A DNA stretch of 64,000 nt from Burhinus oedicnemus (lineage: Eukaryota; Chordata; Aves; Charadriiformes; Burhinidae). A program made the translations under genes and the position numbers. The stretch spans positions 2,886,105 through 2,950,104 of the forward strand of contig VFFE01007669.1 of NCBI GenBank assembly GCA_008921705.1, in the 5' to 3' direction. Shown here piece after piece: positions 13,050-56,873 of the stretch. Position 1 is the first letter of the stretch; each line of letters starts with the position of its first letter. The notes under the pieces were generated by a model. That model was not told the origin of the DNA. It did no database searches and saw only the letters and a program-made list of their open reading frames with translations.

Positions 13050-13082
13050 ATGGTCCTTTTGGGTTTTTCAAATCGAGTGTGA
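13050..13082 (+). other. Upstream ORF 2 in the alpha-1 leader (10 codons)
   Basis: A second ATG in the good context GAAATGG opens a ten-codon frame ([10 protein letters not shown]) ending in TGA, 59 bp before the main start. Together with ORF 1 it suggests a leader that delays or limits translation of alpha-1-chimaerin. It is also translatable from transcripts that begin after ORF 1. Confidence 0.5.
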
Positions 13083-13141
13083 CACACACACAGGGCGCGG
13101 ATCGGTCCGGGGGGCCGTGCCTCCTTCCCGTCAGCTCCAAC

Positions 13142-44523
<31,382 letters not shown>

Positions 44524-45280
44524 ATATTTTGGGGGTTTTGTAATAAAAAGGAAGCAACAGTGTTCTATGGATGAAGGAATATTTTGAAGTAATTTAATGG
44601 CTCTTGTCGCTGAATTCCATATTTGCTAGAGCTTTCGATGTATTCAGGATAAAAATGAAGGAACTCTTTGTCGTTTCTGTAGTGCCATTCAGCTGATGTT
44701 GAAAAAGGTTAACACATACTTTCCAGTACTAGTAATCCTGGGTGTTTATCATGTTAAAATAAAAAACAAAAAAGCTAAAGCTATTGCATGATTTGCTCCC
44801 TGTTCTCCCTGTTCTGGTGAGACTCATTCCATGAAGAAAACAACTGAACTGGTGCAGCATCTTTGTTCTGGATAGTTTGTGATTGTAATTCAGCATGTTT
44901 CTCTGTGTAAACCTGTTGTGAATTTGCTTTTATGTTCTATGTAATTGGTTTCTGATACTAAAAAGAAAGCCGACTTATGTGAAATGGAACCTCTGGCAGT
45001 TTATTGACATTTCATATCATTCTCTGCCATTTTTGGGGCTGATTTTTTCTTGGGTTTGTTTCAGTTTTTTCCTCATATAGTAATTTGTTTTTAACAGAAA
45101 CAAAATGTGTACTTTAAATGTTACTTTTAAGTAATTCTCCATGATGTTTATGGTGGTTGCAGTGAAATCTGCAATGCTGAGCAGTGTTCCTTTATTATTA
45201 TTGCTATTTCAATTGTAATTTTGTATTTTTATCTGGCATGCATATATTAATTTATTAAATTTTGCTTTTAGAACTCTAAC
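44524..45280 (+). other. CHN1: CHN1 3' UTR (end uncertain)
   Basis: AT-rich sequence follows the stop codon. Candidate poly(A) signals are AATAAA at 44542-44547 (very close to the stop), AATAAA at 44758-44763 and ATTAAA at 45254-45259. The second is followed by U/GU-rich sequence (TGCTCCCTGTTCTCCCTGTT) that fits a cleavage region. ATTTA motifs near 45249-45300 would suit an AU-rich unstable tail if the long form is used. Confidence 0.7.
44758..44763 (+). promoter_or_regulatory. CHN1: Candidate main poly(A) signal AATAAA
   Basis: A canonical hexamer 235 bp after the stop codon, with a T-rich region downstream. It competes with an earlier AATAAA at 44542 and a later ATTAAA at 45254; the sequence alone does not decide which is used. 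Confidence 0.55.
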
Positions 45281-45580
45281 ATTAACCTATTTATTTTTAC
45301 TTAACAAAAGGGTTTCAAAAATACTGGTTTTTTCATTTCTTACATTGTCACTTTTACTGTGAACAACCTCTGACTTAAAAGGAGTGAGTTAGAGTTTTAC
45401 CAGTTTTGACAAAACCATTCTGATCTAAATACTTTGGAGCCGACGCTTTGCTAAGGTTCCCACAAATTCCTCTTTAGTTTGAAAATTTCTTTCTTCGTTG
45501 TCCAGGATGCCTCTCAAGAACGCTTCAGAACTCTTAAACAAACCCAAATAGTATTGTCAAGCCATCTACTACATTTTTTT

Positions 45581-45602
45581 TATATATATATATATATATA
45601 TA
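45581..45602. repeat. (TA)11 microsatellite
   Basis: Eleven perfect TA units preceded by a T run, just beyond the CHN1 3' end. Confidence 0.95.
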
Positions 45603-48229
45603 GTTAAAATTACCTATATGTGAACTGGAATTGCAGTTCACCACTAGGCAGTTGTAGCCGCCCAGCGTAGATGGATACATCGCTGAATTTCACATGCAAA
45701 TACGTGACAGAACGCTTGCTTTGCACATAAAGTGTTCAGCGTTGGTGCGAGCGCTTTGGCCTGCCCTGCAGACGTTTCCTACCTGCCTACTGGGGCTCAA
45801 CCATGACACCATGTGAAAGGACCAAAACTTATAAACAACTTCTCTGCTCTGATAAAGCAAGGCACAAAAAATCACTTGCCATCAGCCTCGCTGCAGCCCC
45901 TCTGATGGAGACACTCCATCCGTTGACGGTCTGTCCCCAGGAGCACTTCCTAGCGTGGCAGAAACACCTGCCCCAGCGAGTGCCTGTCCCTGGGCACATG
46001 GAATGACACACTGGGATGGCTTACAGTCCTTACAAGTGTTAATTTCTCCATTTCTACCATTTCTGATTAAAAAAAAAAAAGGTATTGCCAGCGAGTTTGG
46101 TTTGGCATTGTAAGAATTTCTTGTGCTGTAATCCTCCCAACTCCAAACACTCCCTCTCCTGCTGGGGTTTCTGGTGGCACTGCTGCAGCTGGGAGCGGCA
46201 GACGAGGCAGCGACATTGCTTGTGACCGAATGGTGTCTTCCTGGCACCCACCTGGCTCTTGGTCTTCATTGCCTTGTGCATGGGAAAATACGAACGTCAG
46301 AGAAGATCAATGCCAAATGGCACATTGACTCAGTTCAAAACTTTGGAGGAATGCTTTGGAGCCTAATTATTTTGACAAACAGTGGAAACGTCTAATTATC
46401 AAGGAAAGCAGAAGCCCCTGGCACAAGACAGAGTGAAGGAACTGGGGTAAACAGGGATAGAAAAGAGGTGTGAGAGTGAAACAGCGGGTCCTGGAAAAGT
46501 GGCGTAGCTGCCCTGGGGGAGGCAAGGGCTGGCAATAAAAGAAGGGAAAAAGGAGAAAGGAGTGAGTGAGTGTTGGACCTGCAGGGAAGAAAGACATAAT
46601 GAGATGCTAGGATTAGGGAGATGCTTTGGTTGGGACCTTCCCTAATGCCAGCCCCAAAGGAGAGCTGCCAGGTGAGGCTGTTTGGAGGTTTTGCCCTTTC
46701 CCTCCTCTCGGGCAGCCAACACCATCCGGAGGAGGAGGAATAATCCCCTGGCAACTGCAACCAGCTGTGCTCCCTTCCTGTCAGCAACATGGTGCCTCCC
46801 TCTATCCCGCCCCTTCCCCTAGTGCCCAGCCAGGAGGGGCGAGAAGGCAGCTCTCTCTGCAGGTCCCCTGGAAGTGGGGAATGAAGGATCCCAGGAAGGA
46901 AAGGGTGCACGCTGGTAAGCGTGGGGAGCACCGCTCTGGGCTGGGGGGCTGCTGGAGAGGCAGAGCAGGGGGAGGATTTAAGAGAATCTAAAGAATCATC
47001 CTTTTCTTCTGCCCCTGCCTTTTTTTTTTTAAATCCTCTGTAGCACTAAAAATTACTTTCTGCTATAAGTTGTGTATTAATTAGTACATGTTATCACTTT
47101 ATTTATCCCAATGAACTGACACAGCTGGAAAGCTGTGTCTCTGACCGCAGTCTTGCCCCTACCCGCCCTGCCCAGCCCAAGAGCAATGGCCCATGTGCTC
47201 CCCAGTCACATCTTGTGCTCTCCAGCAGCCACATATGTTCACCGCTACCTTGCTCCGAGCCAGCTCCTAAACATACTGCGTTTCCCACCGCTGCCTCAAC
47301 AGCATGCGATGCATTTCCTCGCTCCTGTCTTGCCTGGTGTATCCCAGTCCTCAGACCATCCGTCACTCCCGCTTTCCCTTCCAGGGTACCTCGCGGGGAC
47401 TCTGTGCCTCCGGCTGGCCCCGTCTCTGCAGTCGGCTCTGCCGTGGCTCTGTTCCTAACGTCGGCAGGTCCGTCATCGGGAGATAGGATTTTTTCTAGAT
47501 AATGCTGGCAAGGTTTTGCATTCCTTGTTACGTGCTTGTCCCTGACACCTAATGCCACCACAGCCAGCTGTGGCAAAAAGCATCCTTTTCTCAAAGCACC
47601 TGGCAGTAGCTTCTAGGGGCCACGGCCAGAGGAGGGCATGGCTCCGCCGCAGCAGCTCTGCTGTGCTGGTGGCACCCTGTGTCCTGCGGCAGCCGGGGCG
47701 AGCCAGAGGAGCACTCGCCTTACCTGAGCAAAAGGCATCCGCTGTTCCTCGTTGCTGCGCGAGCAAACCTGAACCGGGTAGTTGAAGTCCCGCTTCTAAC
47801 GTGTATAGCAGGAAGCATGTAGTAAACAGGAGTAATTAGGATAATTAAATTATCATCTCCTTGTGTGAAATAGCCAGCTCCTCCATCTCAGTGGAGCGCA
47901 GATGGGTGCTGCTGACAGTAGTGGCTGCTCCCCTCACTTTACAGATGCTTTCAACTGCCTTTAGAAGCAATGATGATAGGTGCAGAGCTGGGTCAGAGCC
48001 AGAGAAAAACACCCAAACCAGCAAGCCTAGATTCACTCTGGGGATAGTCAACCTCTCCAGTGCACGCAGGGCAAACCAGGTTTGTTAGCTGCTACTGAGC
48101 GCTGGTCTCCTGCTGGAGATGCCTTTTTCTCCAGCAGAGTTTAACAAGTGACTTATGATCATGGAAGTTCCTGCAGGAAAGGAGAAAACCTACTGCTGAA
48201 AGAAGAGCAGTCAGTTTGCTGACCAACTG

Positions 48230-48279
48230 GAAAACAAATAAACAAACAAAAACCAAACAAACAAAAAAACCCCACAAAG
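48230..48279. repeat. A-rich AAAC tract
   Basis: AAAC and AAAT units with runs of A ending in CCCC. Simple sequence, possibly a remnant tail of a retroelement. Confidence 0.7.
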
Positions 48280-51200
48280 CCCAGTTCAAGAAGCATAGCT
48301 TTTCTTCAATGCCTGCACACCCCATCCCCTGGGAGCTCCCTAATGAGGAGTTACGGCAGCTGGTAGGCACGGGAGCTTCAAGGTCAGGGAGCTGAGTCCC
48401 TGCTGTAATAAGCACGCTTTGTTTTTCCCGAGTCTCAGATTCTGATGAGATAGGAAGGAAACTGCGTGCCAAGTGATGATAAAACTTCAGAGTATGTTTA
48501 ACGCCAAATCATCTCAATGTTCAAATAATTAAGGCTGACAGTGTCTGATAACCACACTGCTCACCTGATGTGGGACAAAACTGCCCCCCCCCCGCAGAAC
48601 GTGTGTCTTGGAGTCAAAAACATGGGTTGTGTGTTGTGTTGGGGACAGGAATGTGCGATGCAGGAGCCCAATGGTCAATGAAATACTTGCTTGACTTTGA
48701 ATCCATGGAATCTGTATCCAGTGCCTTTTTTTTTTTTTAATCTCTTTAATTTAATTGTGATTTTTGTGTTAAGTGTGTAGGCAAAGCCTCCATTTTAGTC
48801 TTGGTTTTGTTACTGTGCTAATGAAACTCTGGTCTTTCCTGAGTGGTGACCATTAAAGCAGGTAGTGCAGAAATAAATGTTGCCTTTGCGGTAAATTTGA
48901 TGCTTCTTTTCGCTAACCAGGAAGATACTTTGCATGGGTATATAAGCAATTACAGGATTTAAGTTACATTTATTCAAATTTTTAATTGAATGCAGAAAAT
49001 TAATATTTTTAGTATTTGTGTTAGTTAAATGACAATACAATAAATAACATAGGTCTCTAAAAACTAAAGGTTATCACTAAGTTGATTTGTTCTCTAAACG
49101 AATTGATTTCCATGATGAATGCATGTTATCTCTAGTTCAGGAGTTGAGACCTTACTGTCTCCAGTGCCGCAGGCTCCCTGTCTACAGCACGGCGTGGGGC
49201 TGGGCAGACACTGGAGCCACTTCACTGGCAACATCTTATCAAAAGACAGTTGGCCACAGGCAAGAAGATGGGAAAGAAGGGATTAAATGGAGAAAAACGT
49301 CTTCCTCAGGCTTCCAAGGGAGAAATGAGGGGCACTGGCAAGAAGTACGAGTTGGTAGCTGTGAAGGAACTTGCACAGAGTATGAGGGAAAGCAAGTTTT
49401 CAACATGGATAAAGGAAGGCAAAATTACTAAAAACTACGGAAGTAGTGAATAACTGTTAAAAATGTATATCTAGTGAAAGTTAAATGTCAGAACTATTGG
49501 GGACAAAAGTTATTTAGGACAGTGCTTGGGGGCATAATTAGGAGCTTTAGGATGAAAAGGGAAAAAGGGAAAAAAAAAAAAAAATCTTGCAGCAATTTCA
49601 GGAAAATGCCCCAGCAGTGAATTCGCTCAGCGGTTTAGCACAGGGTTACTTGACCTCTTATCAGCCGGGCCAGGCCTCTGCAACTCGGTGGGAAAGATGT
49701 CCCAGCTGGAGGCAGGCTGGGCACAGCACCCTTTGGTCCAGGCCTCTGTCCCGGCAGACCCGGAGCGATGCCCGGCAGGCGTGCAGCGTGTTGGACCCAC
49801 TATGTGTGGCGTGTAGGACACGTGCAACCCCTGGGAGAGCAGCACGTGTGCTCCCCACCTCTGTGGCCTGGGTGCAAGGTCCTTCCCCAGATGGGGCCGC
49901 GTCTGCCCCCAGCTCCCTGCCGGAGGGATGCGCGGCCGTCCCCAGTTCAGGCTGCGGGGCAGAGGGACACACGCTGCGTGCTGAAGCCGTACGCAGGGAG
50001 CCTCTGCCCGGGCTTTGGGAGAGCTCTGCGATGAGGGAAGCAAGCTGCCTTCTGAAACAAGAATGCGAACTTCTGTTTATGCCAGATTAGCTGACAGGGT
50101 GGAAAAACCTGTTATTTACGATTTTATGCAATACCAAACTTTTCCGGCCCTTCCCCCTCCAACGGCAAAGGAAGACGTAAAGACTTCTAAAAGGCATAGA
50201 TGATATCCTCGCTCTGTTCCTGACCTAATTTTTGCATGCTGATGAACGCTCTGCAATGTTTTTATTACAGCTATAATTATATTGCAATAAAGGGAGGAAA
50301 AAAAAAACCCCAACATTTAGTGAACCTAGCAATCAAGGATTTCTTTTTTAGTCATGCAAAATTACTGCTTAGCAACTGCACATGGGCCCTAGAAAGCTTA
50401 CGTGATGCAAGAGAAGGAGGGTCAGGAAACGGTTGTGGATTAAAGCCATGGCTGAGCAAACCACGTAAGGCAAGAGTGCCTTCTGCTGCGGTCACGTGCC
50501 AGCAGGAGTGTAAGGACCGGGCAGAGGACACGTGCCTGAGAGCAGGGCGTGGGAAGCTGGGTGCGGGGCTCGTTACTGCACCTCCAGCAGCCCTCCCCAG
50601 GTCCCCTCTCCGCAGCGCTGGGCTGGTGAGCGCTGGGAGCTCTGCCTCCAACAGAACCCGAGGACCCCAGGCTGATGTGCCTAGAGGAGGAAGCCTTACA
50701 TCAGGCGATCCAACTCTTCTTCAGCTCTTCAGCACACTCTGCCTCTGCCTCTGGTCATGGGCATTTCAGGTTGTACTGTTCTCCAGAGCCCTTGCACAGA
50801 CTGATCATTTCTTCGTGCTGGCCTGATTTGCTCTCTACATGATCTGGGTCACGCCACAGAAATAATCTTCTTGATGCTGCCTTCTGTATCTCAATTTGGA
50901 CAGCACAATTCACAAACTTCTCTAATGTCTGTTGCTGGTTTCACAGTCAGAGTACCATTGATTCTTATTCCATCTCTCCCAAGAGTGATGCCAAGAAGCT
51001 GCTCAAGAAATTTGTTTAAAAGCTTTTAGTTAGGTATCCTTTCCTATTTCTCATGTAAGTATTTTGTCTCAAGGACATACATAGCTCCTTGTATTATGCA
51101 GGTCTTTATCGCTACTCTGCCTCGGTGGATTGGAGCAAACGGTTCTTAGCCCTCTGGGAGCCTTTGATTAATGTATTTCCTGAGGCAATTGGGCATTGTT

Positions 51201-54200
51201 CTGAAAAATACATTTGGCAGCCAACCAGGATTCATTTTCAAGTGCTATGTCGCCTGTAATTTTTGCTTCTTGCATTCAAACTCTAGGCTTGATAGCTAAC
51301 CATTTTTTTGGGGGGGGGGTGTTGCCTCTTTTTTTCATACCTTATGACTAACTGTGTCAGTAATACAAACAGGATTGTCCAAACTATCAAAATTACTCAT
51401 TTTGTAGATTAATATTCATAAGGTGCTGTATCCTAAAGCTTACTTGAACGATCACTCACTAAACCCAGAAGAACTCATCACAGCATGATGCTGTTGCTCA
51501 CTGCTCATCTCCAGCTTGCTTTGAAGTTCTCTTTCCGTAATGTAAATCAAGAAAGGTTGGTCTGAAGTTACAGCAAGGAAGTGACTTGGCATTGCCCGGT
51601 GAGGGTGCTGGCAGTGGAGGAGGCTAAAGAAGGAGTTGGAGGAACTGCCATGGAATGCGTGGGCTGGCTTGTTCCATGGTCTGTGTCCACCCTTAGGTTG
51701 GAAATCTCTCCCAGCATTAGGATGGATCTGACATTCTCCTCTTGCGCTGGTGGGAGGAAAACCCCCACTAATGTTCCCTTTTCCATCTGCAGCTCTGATA
51801 TCAGGTTTAGCCTCCCTCCTAAGCCATCATGTCAGTTTGCTAATAGTGTTAATTAAGATCAGAAAACTAATCTGCCAGTGCATCTACACCCAGGTCTCCT
51901 TCTGTTAAAAGTAACTTGAAAGGCGAGCTAAACAGCTGGCTACACTCCCCTCCTAAAGCTTCCTTGGGCTCCGGTCAAAGACTCCTTTCAGTATCACAAA
52001 TGAAAAGGCACATGCGCTTTGGAAGGTGAAGGTAACAAACCAAACACTTTGCTCCACCTCGCAGTGCCAGCCGAGAGCTTCCCGAGTGACTATGGCTGCT
52101 GGCAGGTAGGGACCAGAAGCAGCGTGGACGTACCGGTGCCCTTCATTGCTCTCTCCCTTAGCGGTCTGGAAGAGGCCAGCACGGCGTCGGTGGGGCATCC
52201 CACCCTACACCTGCCCGCTTCTTGTAGGTGCCTTAATTTTGTAACATAGCTAATCTGTCTGCTGGTGAATGTTTGCAATGTACATGGAAATGGTATCCTC
52301 TGTGTCATAAAAAGATTTAAATGGCCCAAACCTCCCTCTTCATTTCTTTGGTGCTTTTAGTCTGCTTATATTTACTTAGAGATACTAAAGAAGAACCTCA
52401 GAGTGCAAATGTTAACTTCTCTCAGCTGATTGCTGCTGGATGGCACCGATGGTCTGTGTATCAAAAAGTGACATGTTGATTTTTTGTTTTGTTTTTCTTT
52501 TTTCCTCATTATGCTGGCACACGAGTACACTGGAAGCAGTCACAGAAATGAGGCTCTTGCTGCTGTCTGGGAGAGCCAGCAGTCAGTGTATCATCCCTCC
52601 CAATACCCATCCCAGTACATCACCAGTCACCTGCAAGTGAAGGGGGCACCAAAAGAGAAGAAAGGAAACAGATCATAAAGTTTTCAGAATTTATTACCTA
52701 AAGTAGCCAGGAAAACTGATCCAGGAAAATGGTCACGTGGGGTATTCTCTTGTTTCTTAGCAAAGGCAGCGTGGACTGGCTGGACGCTGTACACAGTGGC
52801 ACGTATCGCCGGGACACAGAGGGCTGCTAGCACCAGAAAGCCACTTGCCGTGCCGCACTTCAGCGCACCGTAAGCTGCCAGATGTGAACACAGACTGCTT
52901 GAAAACAAAGTGCAAACTCAAGGGCTGTGTGACAAGTTGGTGTAGATGTGGCCTTCATCTGCTAGGAGGATGAATTTCACAATTAGACTAATCTCAAAAC
53001 TAGACGTCATTAAGAACTGTTAAGCTGGAACTCTGCTCTCTGTTTCAATGCCAGTTTCTCTTACGTGACTGTCACTTGTCCTGCTTTTGCTCCTGCGCTG
53101 CTTGTGTTACGCTCACATTGCTCCCCTCGCTGCGTTGTGTGTTTATCAAGATATTCCCCCAACTGTCTTGAGTGGGGTGTTTTGAACGCCTGTCAAATCC
53201 CAAATAGGGGTGACCAGGGAAATCTGGAATTTGGCTTCGTGTGCAATCCCAAGTGCAAAGTTAGTGTGGGCTGTCGGAAGAGTGGGAACCACCTCCTGAC
53301 TTCTGCCTGGCCCTCAGTCCCACCCAGATGTGCCTCACCGCTGCAAGCCCCCACCCCTCCTGCAGGAACCCAGAGCACCCACGCGCTGCAAAATATAATC
53401 CAAAAGTGGGGGGTTTTAATACTTTAGTTAGCGCTTTGAAGGTGTTTCTTGCCTTGAGGGTATGTTTTTGTTTTCCTGTTTTATCAGTTACAAACACAAG
53501 CTTGTAAGCTCCCTGTTGTCCAACACAGGAGGAACGGGGCAAAGATCGTGCAGCCTGCCAAGGAGGCAAAACAAACTTCATGTGACAGGTGAGAGCTACG
53601 CACCAGGACCCACAGAAGTCAGTATTTTCCATTAATTACCAACAAAATCCTGTGCGTGTGCTGGCAAAGATCCCAACATAAGCAATAAAAATGAGTATTT
53701 TGACATGAGGTCAGTCCCGGGTAAAGCACACATCAACAAATCCAAGTGTGTCATGTGCAGGAGCAGAAACCCGTCCCTGGGAGCTAATGGACAGCACGGC
53801 TAGAGGACGGTGTTTCCTGCTCTAAAACGCCGTGATGGCTCAGATAGCACAGTGAGGTAAATGTTGACTTTTTAAAGGCAACCACTGCAGCTCTAGGTGA
53901 GAGGGATGCTTTGCAGAGATCTCCGTTAAGAGTTTTCTGGGATCAGCGGGGGCTTAGGGAGGGGAAGCACTGTGTGTGAAGGGAGAGAGTGCTCTGCCAC
54001 TTGGCCTAGTTGCAGAATTAAAAATAAAATAAACTTGTTTCTGTGTGTTTATCCAGCTAATGCTAGCAATGAGAAAATCTGCACCTCAAACCTAGATATC
54101 CCAGGGCTCTCACGGGGTTATGGAGGCGTTCTCAGGGTCACAAAAGTTTATCCTAGTTGCGCTTACCGCAGGTGTGATGTGGGATGGTTTAGCATTGCCA

Positions 54201-56850
54201 CGGTTCAAGCGCTCCACGGGAAGCAGATGATGTCCAGATGGATGTTTGTGCTCTCATCCCGTAGCCAGGGCTATGTGGGGAATGTGCCGTGGGGTGCTCC
54301 TTGTTCCAGGAGTTAATTGCTTTTGTATTTGGGAGTGATGACATTGCAAAAGGGTTGTAGTCAATTATATCCTTATGCCAGCAATCAGAGAAGAGCCTGT
54401 GTCAGTTAAGAGCTAAGATGTGATTTTTATCCCTTTTTTTTTTTTCTTCTTCCCTGTGAGCTGGATAAGAGAAGCAGCTAACCAGTGAAGCAGCTTTTAA
54501 GCATTAAAACATACTTCCCACATTGCCAGTTCTTCTTTCCACTGGCTGTGCAGTGGAGCTCTCCCCAGAATGTCTTCGGGAAAACTTTGAATTACAGAAT
54601 ACTGGCCAAAATGTGTCAGACCTCATAGGAGCTGAGCAAGCGGCTTGCTTTTATGTAAAGCTAAAACTGAACAGTCTGCACTGCGATTACTCCAATGGAG
54701 AATCACCTGCATTTAAAAACAGATATGTGTATTTAAACATGTAAATGTGAGCAGACAGAGATATACTTCAGGCTATATGCTGTCTGCAGTCCTGCTCATG
54801 AAAGCCGCTGTATGAAATGGGGTAGGACTATGATATGATATATATGCATTTCCAGAAGTCAGACAATGCCAGGGCCTACTTTCTGCACTTGTAGTAGCTC
54901 AACTATATACTTACAAAAGCAAATCAGCATCAGAATATGTACCCAAAGTATAATATGATGATATAGTGACATCTCCAGAGGCAGACACTTCCAGGAGAGC
55001 ACTTGGGAGCCCAATGCTTGCTTAAACATTGCCTTGGATGTGGCAGAGCTGGCAGTGACCACTTGGGTCACCACCCTGACAGCCAGGCCACTCTCCGCGG
55101 CCTGGTTTACTATCGGTTGTCAGCCTTGTGCCTCACAGAGGTTTTTCTGTATCTGCAGAGAGAAAATTTCTGCCCGGTGGCTCAGATGAAGTTCAGAGCA
55201 AACTGCAAGAATGGCTTTGCAGGTGCTGAACCTACGCTTGGCTTGGCACCAGTTTGTTGCAGTCTTCCAAATACGTTTAAATCTAGTGAAGCCTGGGCGT
55301 GTTTTCTACCTCACTAACCCTGTTTGGGCAGTCGTGTGCTGCTTAGATTGGGCATTGGTGGAAGAGTGCTTCTGGGCACGGGGATGATGGGATTCCTGTT
55401 TCAATTATAGAATAACAGTTCAAATTGTTCTTTCCCCCCCTCTTTTAATATCTCTAGGACAAATGTCTTGCATGGGATTTTTTCTGTAGTAACAGGCAGT
55501 AGTAGTGGTGGTCTGTACCAGGCCGAGTGCATTTTCCAGCCGATGATTTGTGCTGCTGGGAAAGGGCAGAGTTCTCCATAACTTTAATACGGGTGTCATC
55601 TAACCACGTTTGAGTATAAGTGAGATTTTCCTGGCCACAGAAACAGAGGATCTGAGGAGTCCTGCTGTGCAGGGAAGCCTTCATGAGGAGATGGACCAGC
55701 AAAGCTGTCCCTTTGCTGTCCTTGCCACTCTAGCACAGCTCACGGAAGCGGCTGTGCTGACAGAGTGGCCCGCAGGAGCAGGGCAGAGCAAACATCATGT
55801 CTAATGGACTTGTCCTCTTTTGCTGTCTTGTGTGGCTCTCCAGCATGACTCACCTAGGTCCCAGAGATAAGCCCTAGTCCTCAGACAGAAGCCCTGGAAG
55901 CAGCCTTGTCAGGGATGATAGCTGGAGGTGAATTTACCACTGCTTTATTCAGCAATTTTATTCAGCTCCAGGGCTGGCTTCCTGGAGTTTCCGTAACAGA
56001 AAGGCAATGTGAAGCTGCAACTTTCTTACCAATTCCTTTGACATTTTGTGCCGGTCACCCTGTGCCTGTCATGTCAGTTGGTTTTATTTGCAGTTACTTC
56101 TGGTCTCCGTTTTCACTGCTGCACACGCCTTGCTCAGGCTGGGTAAATGGGTCTCTGTTGCCGCCGTCATTTTTATCTGAGCAGCTTGACCATGAGGATT
56201 GATGCCCCTTTAAAGGGGAGCAGTGTTTCTCCTCACCTGCAATAGGTTAACACTTGTGCCACTGATCTGACTGTATTTTGTGATTGTGGGTTCTCTGTTT
56301 GCCTGTGGACCATTTCCGTGCTCTTTCTTTCCAGACTCAAGTCCTTTTTTGAGAAGCATCCTTCCAATTAGATAAATGTGCACCACGGCTATGCTATAAT
56401 ATGTAAGCTCTGTAACTGCAGAGGTTAAGATCACCACTTTTGAGCGAGTTTTTGGTATTTTTAATTCCTGTGGCCTGTGGAATAGCAAAGAAAGAAAAGA
56501 GATGCTGAAAACAAATTTGCTACAAACATCCCTGGGGATAAAACATATTTGCAGGATGGCTGAGGTGTATCTCAGTATGGAAAACTGCAACTCAGAATTT
56601 CTTAATTTGTGGAATTAAATCCTATCTATCGATACGTACTAATGCGTATATGAATGCTTAGCATGTTCTTATGGGCACTGGAATAACCAGGGGAAGTCCA
56701 GTCCATTAGCATCCCAAGACTGTGGTTAATTCCCTGAATGCATTTCTTCTTGAAAATATTTAATCTTTCTGTTTTGCTCTTGCAAGGGATTGTTTGCGAT
56801 CGTTCTCTGGCAAATGCCCGTCGTGTGGCCACTGCATCTTTTTTAGCCAT

Positions 56851-56873
56851 CTGTTGCCATCTGGTGGCAACAG
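56851..56873. promoter_or_regulatory. Perfect inverted repeat with CTCF-like core
   Basis: The arms CTGTTGCCA (56851-56859) and TGGCAACAG (56865-56873) are exact reverse complements around the 5-base spacer TCTGG. The centre CCATCTGGTGGCA agrees with the CTCF core apart from two positions, and the arms resemble RFX half-sites (GTTGCC / GGCAAC). A further GCCATCTG stands just to the left, so the core is partly duplicated. The location between a neuronal and a muscle gene would suit a boundary element; that is inference. Confidence 0.4.

Noticed and set aside
13001..13141. N-terminal extension of alpha-1 in the same frame
   Set aside because: The frame is open back to a TAG at 12983 but contains no ATG; only a GTG at 13001 could start it. 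The known alpha-1 N-terminus MPSKES begins at 13142.
46392..46931. 179-codon minus-strand frame near 46.5 kb
   Set aside because: Proline-, serine- and leucine-rich translation of purine-rich DNA; no motif, and no splice structure around it.
50236..50826. Longest open frame of the intergenic region, 196 codons, + strand
   Set aside because: It starts in A-rich simple sequence, has no domain or motif I know, and competing frames of similar length overlap it on the other strand, which fits GC-rich chance sequence.
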